From Modicisalibacter ilicicola DSM 19980 (GTDB lineage: Bacteria > Pseudomonadota > Gammaproteobacteria > Pseudomonadales > Halomonadaceae), in NCBI RefSeq assembly GCF_900128925.1, contig NZ_FQUJ01000002.1, positions 158,856-222,855 of the forward strand: 64,000 nt of DNA. Reading direction: 5' to 3'. A model generated the notes under the pieces. The model was not told the origin of the DNA. It was given only the letters and a program-made list of their open reading frames with translations, and did no database searches. Each line of letters begins with the position of its first letter. Positions within the stretch are counted from its first letter, which is position 1. This document shows positions 35,670 to 44,623 of the stretch, one piece after another. The position numbers and the translations under genes are program-made.

Positions 35670-36197
35670 ATGCCACGTCACTTTTCATTACCCTTTCTGC
35701 TGTTGGTTGCCATGCTGCTCGGCATCGGCCTCGCAGGCTGCAGCGAGGAGGCAGAGCAGTCCGTCCTGGCATCGCCGGAGCCCATCACCGATGGCGATGC
35801 CTGCCATGTGTGCGGCATGACGATCACCAACTTCCCCGGCCCCAAGGGGCAGGCCTTCATGAAGAACGATCCCGAGGCCCTGAAGTTCTGCTCGACCATG
35901 GATCTGTTCACCTTCCTCAAGCAGCCGGAAAACGAGACCCAGCTCAGCCATGCCTACGTGCACAACATCGCCGAGACGACCTGGGAAAATCCCGCCGACG
36001 ATGCCTACGTCCGCGCCGTCGATGCCTGGTACGTGGTCGGCCACGACCGGCGCGGCGCCATGGGCCATACCCTCGCCTCCTTCGCCGAACAGGAGCAGGC
36101 CGAGGCGTTTCGTGGCGAGCACGGCGGCGAGATCATCCGCTTCGAGGACATCGACCTGGAGTTGCTGGGCAAGCTGGGGCGGGGAGAATTGCACTAA
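35670..36197 (+). CDS. nosL: Copper-chaperone lipoprotein NosL
   Basis: A 175-residue lipoprotein. The signal peptide ends with the lipobox LAGC (cysteine near residue 23). The copper-binding motif CHVCGM is intact. NosL brings Cu(I) to the NosZ assembly machinery. ATG 35670 is chosen because a lipoprotein signal starts there; the longer frame from 35568 lies inside nosY. It closes nosRZDFYL. Confidence 0.95.
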   Translation: MPRHFSLPFLLLVAMLLGIGLAGCSEEAEQSVLASPEPITDGDACHVCGMTITNFPGPKGQAFMKNDPEALKFCSTMDLFTFLKQPENETQLSHAYVHNIAETTWENPADDAYVRAVDAWYVVGHDRRGAMGHTLASFAEQEQAEAFRGEHGGEIIRFEDIDLELLGKLGRGELH

Positions 36198-36230
36198 ACT
36201 GGTTTCAAGACTTATATAAGGAAGAACTTG

Positions 36231-36479
36231 ATGACTACTTCTCCTAAGCATGTGACGTTCAACGACGATAGTTTCTGGGTCGAACTCAGCGACGGGCGCA
36301 CGATCGGTGTACCTCTGACGCGGTATCCGCGCCTGCTCAATGCCACCCAAGCGCAGATTGAGGCCTATGAGCTAAGCCCGCGAGGCATCCATTGGGATGC
36401 TCTGGACGAAGATATATCCATTGAGGGATTGCTGGCAGGCCGAGGTGATATGACCCGACGTCGCAACCATGTCGCTTGA
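36231..36479 (+). CDS. DUF2442 domain protein
   Basis: An 82-residue protein of the DUF2442 family, recognised by FWVELSDGRTIGVPLTRYPRLLNAT and SPRGIHWDALDEDISIEGLL. Members often pair with a DUF4160 protein in two-gene modules that may be toxin-antitoxin-like, but no partner is present here. AAGGAAGA precedes the ATG. Its base composition is richer in A and T than the surrounding nos and hem genes, which suggests recent arrival. It lies between nosL and the convergent CopD-like gene. Confidence 0.8.
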   Translation: MTTSPKHVTFNDDSFWVELSDGRTIGVPLTRYPRLLNATQAQIEAYELSPRGIHWDALDEDISIEGLLAGRGDMTRRRNHVA

Positions 36480-36504
36480 ACTCAAGCATTACATTCGCGC
36501 ATGC

Positions 36505-36978
36505 CTACCACCAGAACCAGCCGTGGCTCCCCGCCACGGCGCCGGCGACGGTGATCAGGCTCACGGTCAACAATCCCCAGTGAAGCCCGTGTATCAACCG
36601 GAAGGTCGCCTGCGGCGCACGCTCGGCGCGTTCGTTGAACCAGCGGTGCAGGAAGAGCGGTTCGAAGACGAAGAGCATCAAGGTGAACAGCAGCCATACC
36701 GCGATCATGGCGTGTAGCCACCAGTAGCCCGGCAGCCAGAGCCGCTGCCAGCCCAGCAGATGCAGCATGTAGAAGCCGCTGGCGCCGGCCAGCAGCGTGG
36801 TGATGCGCGATTGCCAGGCGAAGCGTGCCTCCACCCTCTCGAAGAAGGCCACCGCCTCCTCGGGGCTCTTGAAGCGTTTCACGGCAGGCAGCAGCACGGT
36901 GGTGACCATGGCCACGCCGCCGATCCACAGCACCACCGCCACCACATGCACGACCCGCGCCAGGGCGAGTTCCGTCAT
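36505..36978 (-). CDS. CopD/DUF2269-like four-helix membrane protein
   Basis: A 157-residue inner-membrane protein with four helices. Histidines placed within or near helices (VVHVVAVVLWIGG, WWLHAMIAVW, LIHGLHWGLL) resemble CopD-type proteins that may bind heme or copper. ATG 36978 (MTELALARVVHV) is used because the upstream extension overlaps the hemN 3' end. It is the last gene of the nnrS-hemN transcript. The function is unknown; an NO- or heme-related role is inferred from position. Confidence 0.7.
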   Translation of the reverse strand: MTELALARVVHVVAVVLWIGGVAMVTTVLLPAVKRFKSPEEAVAFFERVEARFAWQSRITTLLAGASGFYMLHLLGWQRLWLPGYWWLHAMIAVWLLFTLMLFVFEPLFLHRWFNERAERAPQATFRLIHGLHWGLLTVSLITVAGAVAGSHGWFWW

Positions 36979-37003
36979 GGCTGCCTTGCCCTCTCCTGCG
37001 GGT

Positions 37004-38398
37004 TCATACCGTGCGCGAGAAACGCTTCTCTCGGGAATCCGCCGCGATGTAGGCATCGAAGGCCATGGCCACGTTGCGCATCATCAGCCGTCCCTGGGAA
37101 TGCAGCACCAGGGCGTCTTTCTCGAGGGAGATCAGCCTGTCGGCCACCAGCTCATCCAGGGACGCCAGGGCATCGGCGAAATAGTCCCGGAAACGGATGT
37201 CGTGCGCCGCTTCGATGTCGGCAAAATCGACCCGCCCGTGACACATCAGTTGATGGATGACGTCGCGCCGCAGCTGGTCGTCGTCGTTGAGCCGATAGCC
37301 GCGCTGGATGGGCAGCTGGTCTTCGTCGAGGCGCGCGTAGTACTCCGACAGCACCTTGGCGTTCTGGCTGTAGGTGTCGCCGACCTTGCCGATGGCGGAG
37401 ACGCCCAGACCGATCAGGTCGCAGTCGGCATGGGTGGAGTAGCCCTGAAAGTTGCGCTGCAGGGTGCCGTTGTCCCGCGCCCGGGTGAGCTCGTCGTCGG
37501 GCAGCGCGAAATGATCCATACCGATATAGACGTAGCCCGCCGCCTGCAGGTGGTGGATCGTCAGCTCCAGCAGTTCCAGCTTGCGCTCGGGCGGTGGCAT
37601 GTCCTCGGGTCGGATCAGTCGCTGGGCGCGGAAGGTTTCGGGAAGGTGCGCATAACTGTAGGCCGCCACCCGGTCCGGGCGCATGCTCACCACCTTGTCC
37701 AGGGTCGTGGCGAAGCTCTCGACGGTCTGCAACGGCAAGCCGTAGATGAGATCGACGCTGACGGAATCGAAACCCGCCTCCCTTGCCGCCTCGATCAGCT
37801 CCAGGGTCTGCTGCTCGCTTTGCAGGCGATTGACCGCCTGCTGCACGTCGGGGTCGAAATCCTGCACCCCAAGACTCAGGCGATTGAACCCCAGCCCGTG
37901 CAGTTCGTGGATCTGCCGCGCCGAGACGGTGCGCGGATCCACTTCCAGCGAGAATTCGCGCTTCTCGCCCCGCTCGAGGGTGAAAGCCTCATCGAGGGCG
38001 TTCATCAACTCGGCCAATTGATCGTTGGTCAGATAGGTCGGCGTGCCGCCGCCCAGATGCAGCTGGGTCAGCTTGCGATTCGCGTCGAAGAGCTCGGCCT
38101 GAAGCGCGATCTCGCGTTTCAGGTAGTCGAGATACTCCACCGCCTTGTCGGTCTTGTTGGTGATGATCTTGTTGCAGGCGCAGTAGTAGCAAAGGCTCTT
38201 GCAGAACGGGATGTGGATGTAGACCGATAACGGCTTCGGCGACGCATCGGCGTTGCTGCGCCTCACCGCATCCCGATAGTCGTCCAGGGCGAAGGCGGCG
38301 TTGAACCGAGGCGCCGTGGGGTAAGAGGTATAGCGCGGCCCCGGCCGGTCGTATTTCTCGACCAGGGCGCGGTCAAAGGTCAAATCATCTGGTTTCAC
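37004..38398 (-). CDS. hemN: Oxygen-independent coproporphyrinogen III oxidase HemN
   Basis: A 464-residue radical SAM enzyme that makes protoporphyrinogen IX without oxygen. The cluster motif is IPFCKSLCYYCAC (C-x3-C-x2-C), and the N-terminal KYDRPGPRYTSYPTA matches E. coli HemN. The start is a GTG at 38398, preceded by GGAGA at the right distance; the longer ATG reading from 38566 has no family match in its extra residues. Heme made by this route would serve NorCB and the cytochromes under anoxia. Confidence 0.95.
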   Translation of the reverse strand: MKPDDLTFDRALVEKYDRPGPRYTSYPTAPRFNAAFALDDYRDAVRRSNADASPKPLSVYIHIPFCKSLCYYCACNKIITNKTDKAVEYLDYLKREIALQAELFDANRKLTQLHLGGGTPTYLTNDQLAELMNALDEAFTLERGEKREFSLEVDPRTVSARQIHELHGLGFNRLSLGVQDFDPDVQQAVNRLQSEQQTLELIEAAREAGFDSVSVDLIYGLPLQTVESFATTLDKVVSMRPDRVAAYSYAHLPETFRAQRLIRPEDMPPPERKLELLELTIHHLQAAGYVYIGMDHFALPDDELTRARDNGTLQRNFQGYSTHADCDLIGLGVSAIGKVGDTYSQNAKVLSEYYARLDEDQLPIQRGYRLNDDDQLRRDVIHQLMCHGRVDFADIEAAHDIRFRDYFADALASLDELVADRLISLEKDALVLHSQGRLMMRNVAMAFDAYIAADSREKRFSRTV

Positions 38399-38414
38399 GA
38401 TGTCTCCAGGAAAC

Positions 38415-38819
38415 TCAATGGAAGCTGACCGTGTCGCCTTGGCGATCGAAGGCCAGAAAGTTGTCGATGGTCCCCTGCTGCAGAGATTCCACCATGCGCT
38501 GCAAGGGCAGCTCAGCCTCGTCACTGCTGGGCGGTTCATGGCCATCGCCGGCCAGGGCGGCGGCAAAGACGATGTCCCATTCCACTTCGGTGCGCCGTGA
38601 CTCCTCGACCAGGGCCGCCATGTCGCTCAACTCATCGAGCGTCTTGTCGACACACAGCACCGGCATCAACACCCCGCCCTCGCCACGCTCGAAACGCTCA
38701 CGCTGCGCCGCACTGGGATGATCCGGCAACTCGGCCCGGGCAAACACGAACAGCAGGCGCTGAGGCTCTGGCTGTCGGCGGGCTTCCGTCAGCAGATCGG
38801 CAAAACTGGAAATGGACAC
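38415..38819 (-). CDS. Conserved hypothetical protein between nnrS and hemN
   Basis: A 134-residue soluble acidic protein with no signal peptide or helix. It begins with GTG at 38819, fixed by a perfect AAGGAGG five bases upstream. The sequence has SFADLLTEARRQPEPQRLLFVFARAELP and an ESRRTEVEWDIVFAAALAG segment. Similar small proteins near hemN or nnrS are sometimes labelled as ribonucleotide reductase subunit alpha, which the sequence does not support. Function unknown; the operon position suggests a part in NO stress. Confidence 0.75.
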   Translation of the reverse strand: MSISSFADLLTEARRQPEPQRLLFVFARAELPDHPSAAQRERFERGEGGVLMPVLCVDKTLDELSDMAALVEESRRTEVEWDIVFAAALAGDGHEPPSSDEAELPLQRMVESLQQGTIDNFLAFDRQGDTVSFH

Positions 38820-38873
38820 GAGAACCTCCTTACGATTACAACAGTGCCAACCGGAACTCGCTTTCCCGAAGGC

Positions 38874-40064
38874 TCATCGGTGGTGCACTTCGCCGCGCCG
38901 TGCGGCTTGGTGTTTCAGGCCATGATCGGCACCCCTGAACAGGCAGGGCGTGACCAATAACCAGGCCAGGCTCCAGGCAAGAGCGGCACTCCACAGCAGC
39001 GCTAGATGCAGGGCTGCGACGTGAGGCGCAGCAAGTCGCAACAAGGTCGCCACCGCGATCAGCAAGGTGAACACCGGCACCCGCCATTCTCGCGCGAGAT
39101 CCAGCGTCTGCCGGCCACTGGCCTGAAGCATGGCGGAACGCATCATGATAACACCCGAGAGCGTTCCCAACGCCCCCAAGGTCATGACATGGATCAAGCC
39201 CGATGTCATCTGCTGCAGCCATTGAGCGACCCCGTTGCTCAACAGCCCCGCCACCAGCCAGCCATAGCCTGCCCCCAGGCAGAGCAGATCAGGACGCCCC
39301 AGGCACCGCCACAACCGCCAGCGCAGCAGACGCACGAGCCCCAGCAGCCCTGTCAGGACGAGCATCGGCCCGGCCCAGTCGCGAGCGCCAGGCCAGCTCA
39401 TCAAGGCGATGCCCAGGAGCATGCTCAGGATGAGCCCTCCTTCGAGCCGCGGTTGCACGCGCGCGTTCAAGGGCTTGCCTAGACGCTGGCAATGGCCCGC
39501 CACCGCCGGGGCGATCACCCGCCCGCCCATGAAAAGCATCAGCAGGGCCAGCAGCAATACGGCCTGATACACCAGGACATGCTGCGTGACTACCGCCGCC
39601 CCCGCATGTACCAGCCAGAACAGGATTGCTGCCAGCACGCAGATCGACAGCAGCAGCGGGCCCAGCAGGCGATTGCGCCACTTCCTGGCGGAGCGGAAGC
39701 GCGGCACGAGATGAACCGCGAGACCGAGCGCGAACAGCGTACCCAGAAGAGGCGATACGATACTGCCAGGTGCCAGCAGATACCCCAGCCGCGCACCGAG
39801 CCATAACCCGAACAGCAGCAGCAGGCGCCCGAGATGCAATGGCCCCAGCAGATAGCCTGCAATCACGGCCAGGGCAAACCCGAACAGCAACTCGCGCGCA
39901 TGGCCGACACCGCTGCTGATGCCCGGCAGCAACAGAGGCCGATGGAACATCGCCCATAACGACAGGGGCACCAGGATCGCCGCATAGAGACTCGCCGCAG
40001 GGAAGAAGAGCGCCTTTGCCGGCAACTTGCGTTGACCGCCCAAACGGGCCTTGCCCTTGTGCAC
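38874..40064 (-). CDS. nnrS: NO-response membrane protein NnrS
   Basis: A 396-residue protein of about 12 helices of the NnrS family, heme- and copper-containing membrane proteins that protect against NO-derived iron-nitrosyl damage. Family segments include LLFGFALAVIAGYLL, VVTQHVLVYQAVLLLALLMLFMGGRVIAP and GLIHVMTLGALGTLSGVIMMRS. A GTG start at 40064 is preferred because GAGGGGGAAGG lies right before it; ATG 40079 has no ribosome site and almost touches the NsrR operator. It leads a transcript with hemN. Confidence 0.88.
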   Translation of the reverse strand: MHKGKARLGGQRKLPAKALFFPAASLYAAILVPLSLWAMFHRPLLLPGISSGVGHARELLFGFALAVIAGYLLGPLHLGRLLLLFGLWLGARLGYLLAPGSIVSPLLGTLFALGLAVHLVPRFRSARKWRNRLLGPLLLSICVLAAILFWLVHAGAAVVTQHVLVYQAVLLLALLMLFMGGRVIAPAVAGHCQRLGKPLNARVQPRLEGGLILSMLLGIALMSWPGARDWAGPMLVLTGLLGLVRLLRWRLWRCLGRPDLLCLGAGYGWLVAGLLSNGVAQWLQQMTSGLIHVMTLGALGTLSGVIMMRSAMLQASGRQTLDLAREWRVPVFTLLIAVATLLRLAAPHVAALHLALLWSAALAWSLAWLLVTPCLFRGADHGLKHQAARRGEVHHR

Positions 40065-40080
40065 GGCCTTCCCCCTCATT

Positions 40081-40103
40081 AATATACATGAGAAATGCAT
40101 CTT
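40081..40103 (-). promoter_or_regulatory. NsrR-type operator at the nnrS promoter
   Basis: On the minus strand a perfect half-site AAGATG (40103-40098) is followed after 11 bases by TATATT, which matches four of six bases of the second half. The interior CATTTCTCATG keeps the consensus ATTT and ATG. A -10-like TATAAG overlaps its upstream edge. It is 17 bp upstream of the nnrS GTG, and nsrR itself is the divergent neighbour. Confidence 0.7.
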
Positions 40104-40272
40104 ATACGGCTGGCCACTTCCGTGAAAGTCTGGCGTGGCGTCCGACTTGCTCGGCCTGCTTCACGGTCGGGCGCTGTCCACCCCAGCCGCCTCGCGGTCG
40201 CCGACTTCATCCTGACGGGCTCTGCACCGCATCAATGAACGGAAGGGAGTTACTGCTCGCGAGGATTACCCC

Positions 40273-40749
40273 ATGCACATCACCCGCTACACCGACTACT
40301 CGCTGCGCGTGCTGCTTTATGTCGCGCTCAAGGGAGAAGAGCGCTCCACCATCAGCGAAATCGCCGAGCGCTACGATATTTCCCGCAACCATCTGATGAA
40401 GGTCGTTCAGGAACTCAACCACAAAGGCTATTTGCAAGCGATTCGAGGCAAGCATGGCGGATTGTTGCTGAAACGGCGCGCTCAGGACATCAATATCGGC
40501 GCTCTGGTCCGGGACACCGAACAGGATCTGGCCCTGGTGGAGTGCTTCGGCGACAACAACCAATGCGTCATCACGCCCGCCTGTCGCATCAAGACGGTAC
40601 TCTTCGAGGCCCTGGAAGCCTTCTTCCAGGTACTCGATGGCTACACGCTCGCCGACATGCTGGAGCCGGAGCCATGCATGCGCAACGAATTGATCAAGCT
40701 CCTGCAGCTTCACGGCACACCTGACCCATCGAAGAACGTCAGCTCTTGA
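40273..40749 (+). CDS. nsrR: NO-sensing transcriptional repressor NsrR
   Basis: A 158-residue Rrf2-family regulator. The winged helix-turn-helix starts [19 protein letters not shown]. Three cysteines that would bind the NO-sensitive FeS cluster are C91, C98 and C104, spaced much like C91/C96/C102 in E. coli NsrR (recalled). The tail extends past the E. coli length. It is divergent from nnrS and ends overlapping the 3' end of cysN by 11 bases. It is the probable reader of the three operators in this window. Confidence 0.92.
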   Translation: MHITRYTDYSLRVLLYVALKGEERSTISEIAERYDISRNHLMKVVQELNHKGYLQAIRGKHGGLLLKRRAQDINIGALVRDTEQDLALVECFGDNNQCVITPACRIKTVLFEALEAFFQVLDGYTLADMLEPEPCMRNELIKLLQLHGTPDPSKNVSS

Positions 40750-42172
40750 ACACGTCGCGTATATCCCTTGCTTCCCAGTGAGGGAAGTACCTGCGGATCA
40801 ATTCATTGAGCTCGAGCTCGAACCCCTGCCAATCGATGCTGTCGGCGGAATCCGCCGTGCGCCGACATTCGCTCACACCGCGCAACATTCCCACCCCGAC
40901 GGTAGCATTGCTCAGGCGGTCGATGATGATGAAGCTCCCCGTGCCAGGGCTTCGCCGATAGTCATCCACCGGGACCGGAGCGGTCAGCTCCACCCGGCAG
41001 CGGCCGATGGCGTTCAACTCCAGGTGGTCGGCATGCTTGTGCTCCAGGGTGTTGACGTCGACCTGATGATCGATGGCGGCAATCTTGCCGGCGAGATCGC
41101 GGGTGGTCAGCTTGAAATCGTAGAGCCTGTCGATCTCCAGCGCCGTCTCGTGCATCCACACGATATCGGCCTCGAAGGCATTGGATAGCGGCACATCGGC
41201 ATCCGCCGCGACCAGCCAGTCACCACGCGAAATATCGATCTCGTCGACCAGCGTCACGGTGATCGCCTGGCCCGGGTAAGCGACTTCCAGGTCGCCGTCG
41301 TAGGTGACGAGGCGGTCCACCCGGGAGACCTTGCGTGAAGGAAGCGCCTTGACCGTTTGCCCGGGACGCAGAATTCCGGCGGCCAGCGTGCCGCAGAAGC
41401 CACGAAAGTCGAGATCGGGGCGGTTGACGAACTGGACCGGCAGGCGCAGGTCGCTGAGGTTGCTGTCCCGGGCAATCTCGACGGTTTCGAGCAGTTCGAG
41501 CAGTGCGGGGCCGTCGTGCCAGGGCATGCTGGCGCTTGGATTGACGACGTTGTCACCCTCGAGGGCGGAGATCGGCACGAAGCGAATGTCCGGGGCATCG
41601 AGCTTCTCGGCAAACGTTCGGTAGTCGGCGACGATGGCGTCGAAGCGCTCCCGGGAGAAGTCGACCAGGTCCATCTTGTTGACGGCGATCACCAGGTGAC
41701 GGATGCCCAGCAGGTCGGCGATGAAGCTGTGCCGGCGGGTCTGGGTCTGCACGCCATGGCGGGCGTCGATCAGGATGACCGCGAGGCTCGCCGTGGAGGC
41801 GCCGGTGGCCATGTTGCGGGTGTACTGCTCGTGGCCCGGGGTGTCGGCGATGATGAACTTGCGACGGTCCGTGGAGAAATAACGGTAGGCCACGTCGATG
41901 GTGATGCCCTGCTCGCGCTCGGACTGCAACCCGTCGACCAGCAGGGCCAGATCGACCTTCTCCCCGGTGGTGCCGCTGCTCCTGGAAGCCTGAGTGATCG
42001 CCGCCAGCTGATCCTCGTAGATCATCTTGGAGTCGTGCAGCAACCGGCCGATCAGGGTCGACTTGCCGTCGTCGACGCTGCCGCAGGTGATGAAGCGCAA
42101 CAGGTCCTTGTTCTCGTGCTCGTGCAGGTAGTGCTCGATGTCGTCGGCGATCAAGCTGGATTGATGGGCCAT
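40739..42172 (-). CDS. cysN: Sulfate adenylyltransferase GTPase subunit CysN
   Basis: A 477-residue GTPase that drives ATP sulfurylase (CysD) in assimilatory sulfate activation. The G1 motif is [10 protein letters not shown]3 is DTPGHEQYT and G4 is NKMD. It stops after the EF-Tu-like domains and has no fused APS kinase (CysC), as in the E. coli form. It is separated from cysD by palindromic element C and overlaps nsrR at its 3' end. Confidence 0.96.
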   Translation of the reverse strand: MAHQSSLIADDIEHYLHEHENKDLLRFITCGSVDDGKSTLIGRLLHDSKMIYEDQLAAITQASRSSGTTGEKVDLALLVDGLQSEREQGITIDVAYRYFSTDRRKFIIADTPGHEQYTRNMATGASTASLAVILIDARHGVQTQTRRHSFIADLLGIRHLVIAVNKMDLVDFSRERFDAIVADYRTFAEKLDAPDIRFVPISALEGDNVVNPSASMPWHDGPALLELLETVEIARDSNLSDLRLPVQFVNRPDLDFRGFCGTLAAGILRPGQTVKALPSRKVSRVDRLVTYDGDLEVAYPGQAITVTLVDEIDISRGDWLVAADADVPLSNAFEADIVWMHETALEIDRLYDFKLTTRDLAGKIAAIDHQVDVNTLEHKHADHLELNAIGRCRVELTAPVPVDDYRRSPGTGSFIIIDRLSNATVGVGMLRGVSECRRTADSADSIDWQGFELELNELIRRYFPHWEARDIRDVFKS

Positions 42173-42200
42173 AATCGTTTTCCGTTAATCTGTCACACAG

Positions 42201-42354
42201 GCGCTGAACGAAACGTCAGCGAGCGAAGGCCAGACCAGGCAAACATCAGCGAAAGAACGGACTGGGCTCGCATGCGAGTTTACGGGATGTAAATGAGGCT
42301 CTTGAGCTGATGTTTGACGCCGTATGGCTGAGCGCAGCGAGGTTTCGTCAGCGG
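42201..42354. repeat. Long imperfect palindrome, element C (ERIC-like family)
   Basis: A 154-bp element filling the cysD-cysN gap. Read inward, the two ends share GCTGA, CGAAAC and CAAACATCAGC. The centre has TTTAC-GGGAT-GTAAA followed by TGAGG and TTGAG, the same core as element B. It begins immediately after the cysD stop codon and ends 28 bp before the cysN ATG, the same spacing as element B before norD. Confidence 0.88.
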
Positions 42355-43269
42355 CTAGAAGTAGCCCTCGCGTTTCTTTCTTTCCATCGAGCCGGCCTGA
42401 TCATGATCGATGGCGCGGCCGCTGCGTTCGCTGGTGCGGGTCAGGAGCATCTCCTGGATGATCTCGGGCAGCGTGGCGGCGCGGGACTCCACGGCGCCGG
42501 TCAGCGGGTAGCAGCCCAGGGTGCGAAAGCGCACCCACTTTTCCTCGGGCACCTCTCCTTCGGCCAGCGGCAGGCGCACGTCGTCGACCATGATCTGCAT
42601 GCCGTCGCGCTCGACCACCGGGCGCGGCGCGGCATAGTAGAGCGGCACGATGGGGATCGATTCGAGATGGATGTACTGCCAGATGTCCAGCTCGGTCCAG
42701 TTGGAGAGGGGAAAGACACGAATCGATTCGCCCTTGTCGATCCTGGCATTGTAGATATTCCACAGCTCGGGGCGCTGGTTCTTGGGATCCCAGCGGTGAT
42801 GGCGATCGCGAAAGGAGTAGACCCGTTCCTTGGCTCTCGAGGCCTCCTCGTCGCGCCGGGCCCCGCCGAAGGCGGCATCGAAGCCGTGGTGGTCCAGCGC
42901 CTGCTTGAGCGCCTGGGTCTTCATGATGTCGGTGTACTTGGCGCTGCCGTGCTCGAAGGGATTGATATTGGCTGCACGGCCCTCCTCGTTGATGTGTTCG
43001 ATCAACTCCATGCCGACCTCCGCGGCCATGCGATCGCGGAACTCGATCATCTCGCGGAACTTCCAGGTGGTGTTGACGTGCATCAGCGGAAATGGCGGCG
43101 TGCCGGGATAGAAGGCCTTGCGCGCCAGATGGAGCATCACCGAGGAATCCTTGCCGATGGAATAGAGCATCACCGGATTCGAGAACTCGGCAGCCACTTC
43201 GCGGAGGATATGGATCGACTCCGCCTCGAGCTGCTTGAGATGGGTCTGGTGTTGGGGCGAGGGCGCCAC
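42355..43269 (-). CDS. cysD: Sulfate adenylyltransferase catalytic subunit CysD
   Basis: A 304-residue PP-loop ATP sulfurylase that makes adenosine 5'-phosphosulfate. The loop motif is [17 protein letters not shown], and [23 protein letters not shown] and the C-terminal [14 protein letters not shown] are family hallmarks. The start is GTG at 43269, with GAGGTGA upstream; no ATG fits the family N-terminus. The 181-bp upstream gap ends in an AT-rich tract (43385-43440) containing the inverted repeat ATTTCT-AAA-AGAAAT. Confidence 0.96.
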   Translation of the reverse strand: MAPSPQHQTHLKQLEAESIHILREVAAEFSNPVMLYSIGKDSSVMLHLARKAFYPGTPPFPLMHVNTTWKFREMIEFRDRMAAEVGMELIEHINEEGRAANINPFEHGSAKYTDIMKTQALKQALDHHGFDAAFGGARRDEEASRAKERVYSFRDRHHRWDPKNQRPELWNIYNARIDKGESIRVFPLSNWTELDIWQYIHLESIPIVPLYYAAPRPVVERDGMQIMVDDVRLPLAEGEVPEEKWVRFRTLGCYPLTGAVESRAATLPEIIQEMLLTRTSERSGRAIDHDQAGSMERKKREGYF

Positions 43270-43450
43270 GGCTTGTCACCTCTCATGACGGACGCCCGGC
43301 AGTGGAAGGCGTCTCAGCGAAACGGGCAGCCTCGCCATCGACATGCGGGCTGGTCATGAGGGTACGTTATCGGGGCCACCACGATAACGTCAAAGAATTA
43401 ACAAACCTCTTTTAATTTCTAAAAGAAATATATAGAGACGGCGGGTGCGC

Positions 43451-44173
43451 TCAGGGCTCTACCCGCTCGATCCAGGTCGACAACCTCTGGCCATGCATAT
43501 CCACCACACGCAACCCGGGACGCGAGGCCTCATCGACGGCGAAGGCGGGAGAACCACCCAGGAACTGATCGGTGGTGGCAGGGCAACCATAGACCATGAC
43601 CTCGCCCTGCCGGAGCGCGAGCGCCTGATGGATATGCCCACAAAGCACGCCACGCACCTGCGGGTATGGCGTCACGGCGTCCCAGAATGCCTCTCGGTCC
43701 ATCAGGCCGATGGCGTCCATCCACTCCGAGCCGATCGATACCGGGGGATGATGCATGGCCAGCAAGCTGGGGCGATCGTCCTCTTCCAGGCACTGCGCCA
43801 GCCTTTCCAGCTGTGCCTCGCCCAGGGCGCCGTAGGCCTGCCCGTCGACCCGTGAATCGAGAATCAGCAATCGCCAGGCACCGAGGTCGACCTCGGTGTC
43901 GATCTCGTGCAGCTCGTGCATGAGCCGGGGTTGATCGTGATTGCCGGGGAACCAGGACCAGAAACAACCGAGGGACGAGAAAGCCTCATCGGCAAGGCGG
44001 TAGGAAGCCACGGTCTCGTCCTGGCTGACATCGCCACTCACCAGCACGACATCCGGACGCAGCGCCCCGGCCCGCTCGATAACCGCCCGCAGTTGTCGCA
44101 AGGGATACCCCACGCGGGAGCGTGCCCAGGCCTCGGCGTGGAGATGGCAATCGGTGATCTGGATCAGGCGCAT
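43451..44173 (-). CDS. cpdA: 3',5'-cyclic-AMP phosphodiesterase CpdA
   Basis: A 240-residue class III phosphodiesterase of the metallophosphatase fold that hydrolyses cAMP. Metal ligands are visible in TDCHL, SGDVSQD, PGNHDQ, MHHPP and CGHIH. ATG 44173 overlaps the yqiB stop. The order nudF-yqiB-cpdA is the same as in E. coli. Confidence 0.93.
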   Translation of the reverse strand: MRLIQITDCHLHAEAWARSRVGYPLRQLRAVIERAGALRPDVVLVSGDVSQDETVASYRLADEAFSSLGCFWSWFPGNHDQPRLMHELHEIDTEVDLGAWRLLILDSRVDGQAYGALGEAQLERLAQCLEEDDRPSLLAMHHPPVSIGSEWMDAIGLMDREAFWDAVTPYPQVRGVLCGHIHQALALRQGEVMVYGCPATTDQFLGGSPAFAVDEASRPGLRVVDMHGQRLSTWIERVEP

Positions 44174-44619
44174 CAACGCAGCTCAGGCAGGTACTCGGCA
44201 TGTCCGTGCGCAAAACCGTGGTCCAGCCATTCCCCGAGAAAGCGGTTGAGTTGCAGCTTTTCGTCGGGCTGGTGCATGCGCGAGTTGGGATAGCGATAAC
44301 GCCCGTTGAAGTGGCGCTGGCGCTGGAAATCGGTGACTTCGGCCATGCGCACGTCGTGGTAGAGGTGTACCAGCATCCGCGGCGTCTCGATGAAGGCATC
44401 CAGCACACCGGTCTGGGTCACACGCACGATGGTCGTGTAGGGGGCGCGTTCCAGAACCTCCAGCCAGAGCGTACCGAAACGACCCGACTCCCCCGCCAGC
44501 GGTACCTCGCGCACGTCGCCGGCATCAAGATCACCCAGCAGGCGAGTCATGCGCAGGTAATTGGCCGTGCACTCTCCCTGAAGTGTCTTGAGATCGGTTA
44601 CATAGGCGGTTCTGGTCAA
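44173..44619 (-). CDS. yqiB: DUF1249 protein YqiB
   Basis: A 148-residue protein of the DUF1249 family, always found between nudF and cpdA in related bacteria. The conserved part is VHLYHDVRMAEV and RYRYPNSRMHQPDEKLQLNRFLGEWL. The start is TTG at 44619, with GGAGATGA upstream. Function unknown. Confidence 0.88.
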   Translation of the reverse strand: MTRTAYVTDLKTLQGECTANYLRMTRLLGDLDAGDVREVPLAGESGRFGTLWLEVLERAPYTTIVRVTQTGVLDAFIETPRMLVHLYHDVRMAEVTDFQRQRHFNGRYRYPNSRMHQPDEKLQLNRFLGEWLDHGFAHGHAEYLPELR

Positions 44620-44623
44620 TGAG

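Noticed and set aside
38415-38819. Annotation as ribonucleotide reductase alpha subunit
   Set aside because: The 134-residue protein has none of the reductase motifs. The real reductase in this window is nrdJab.
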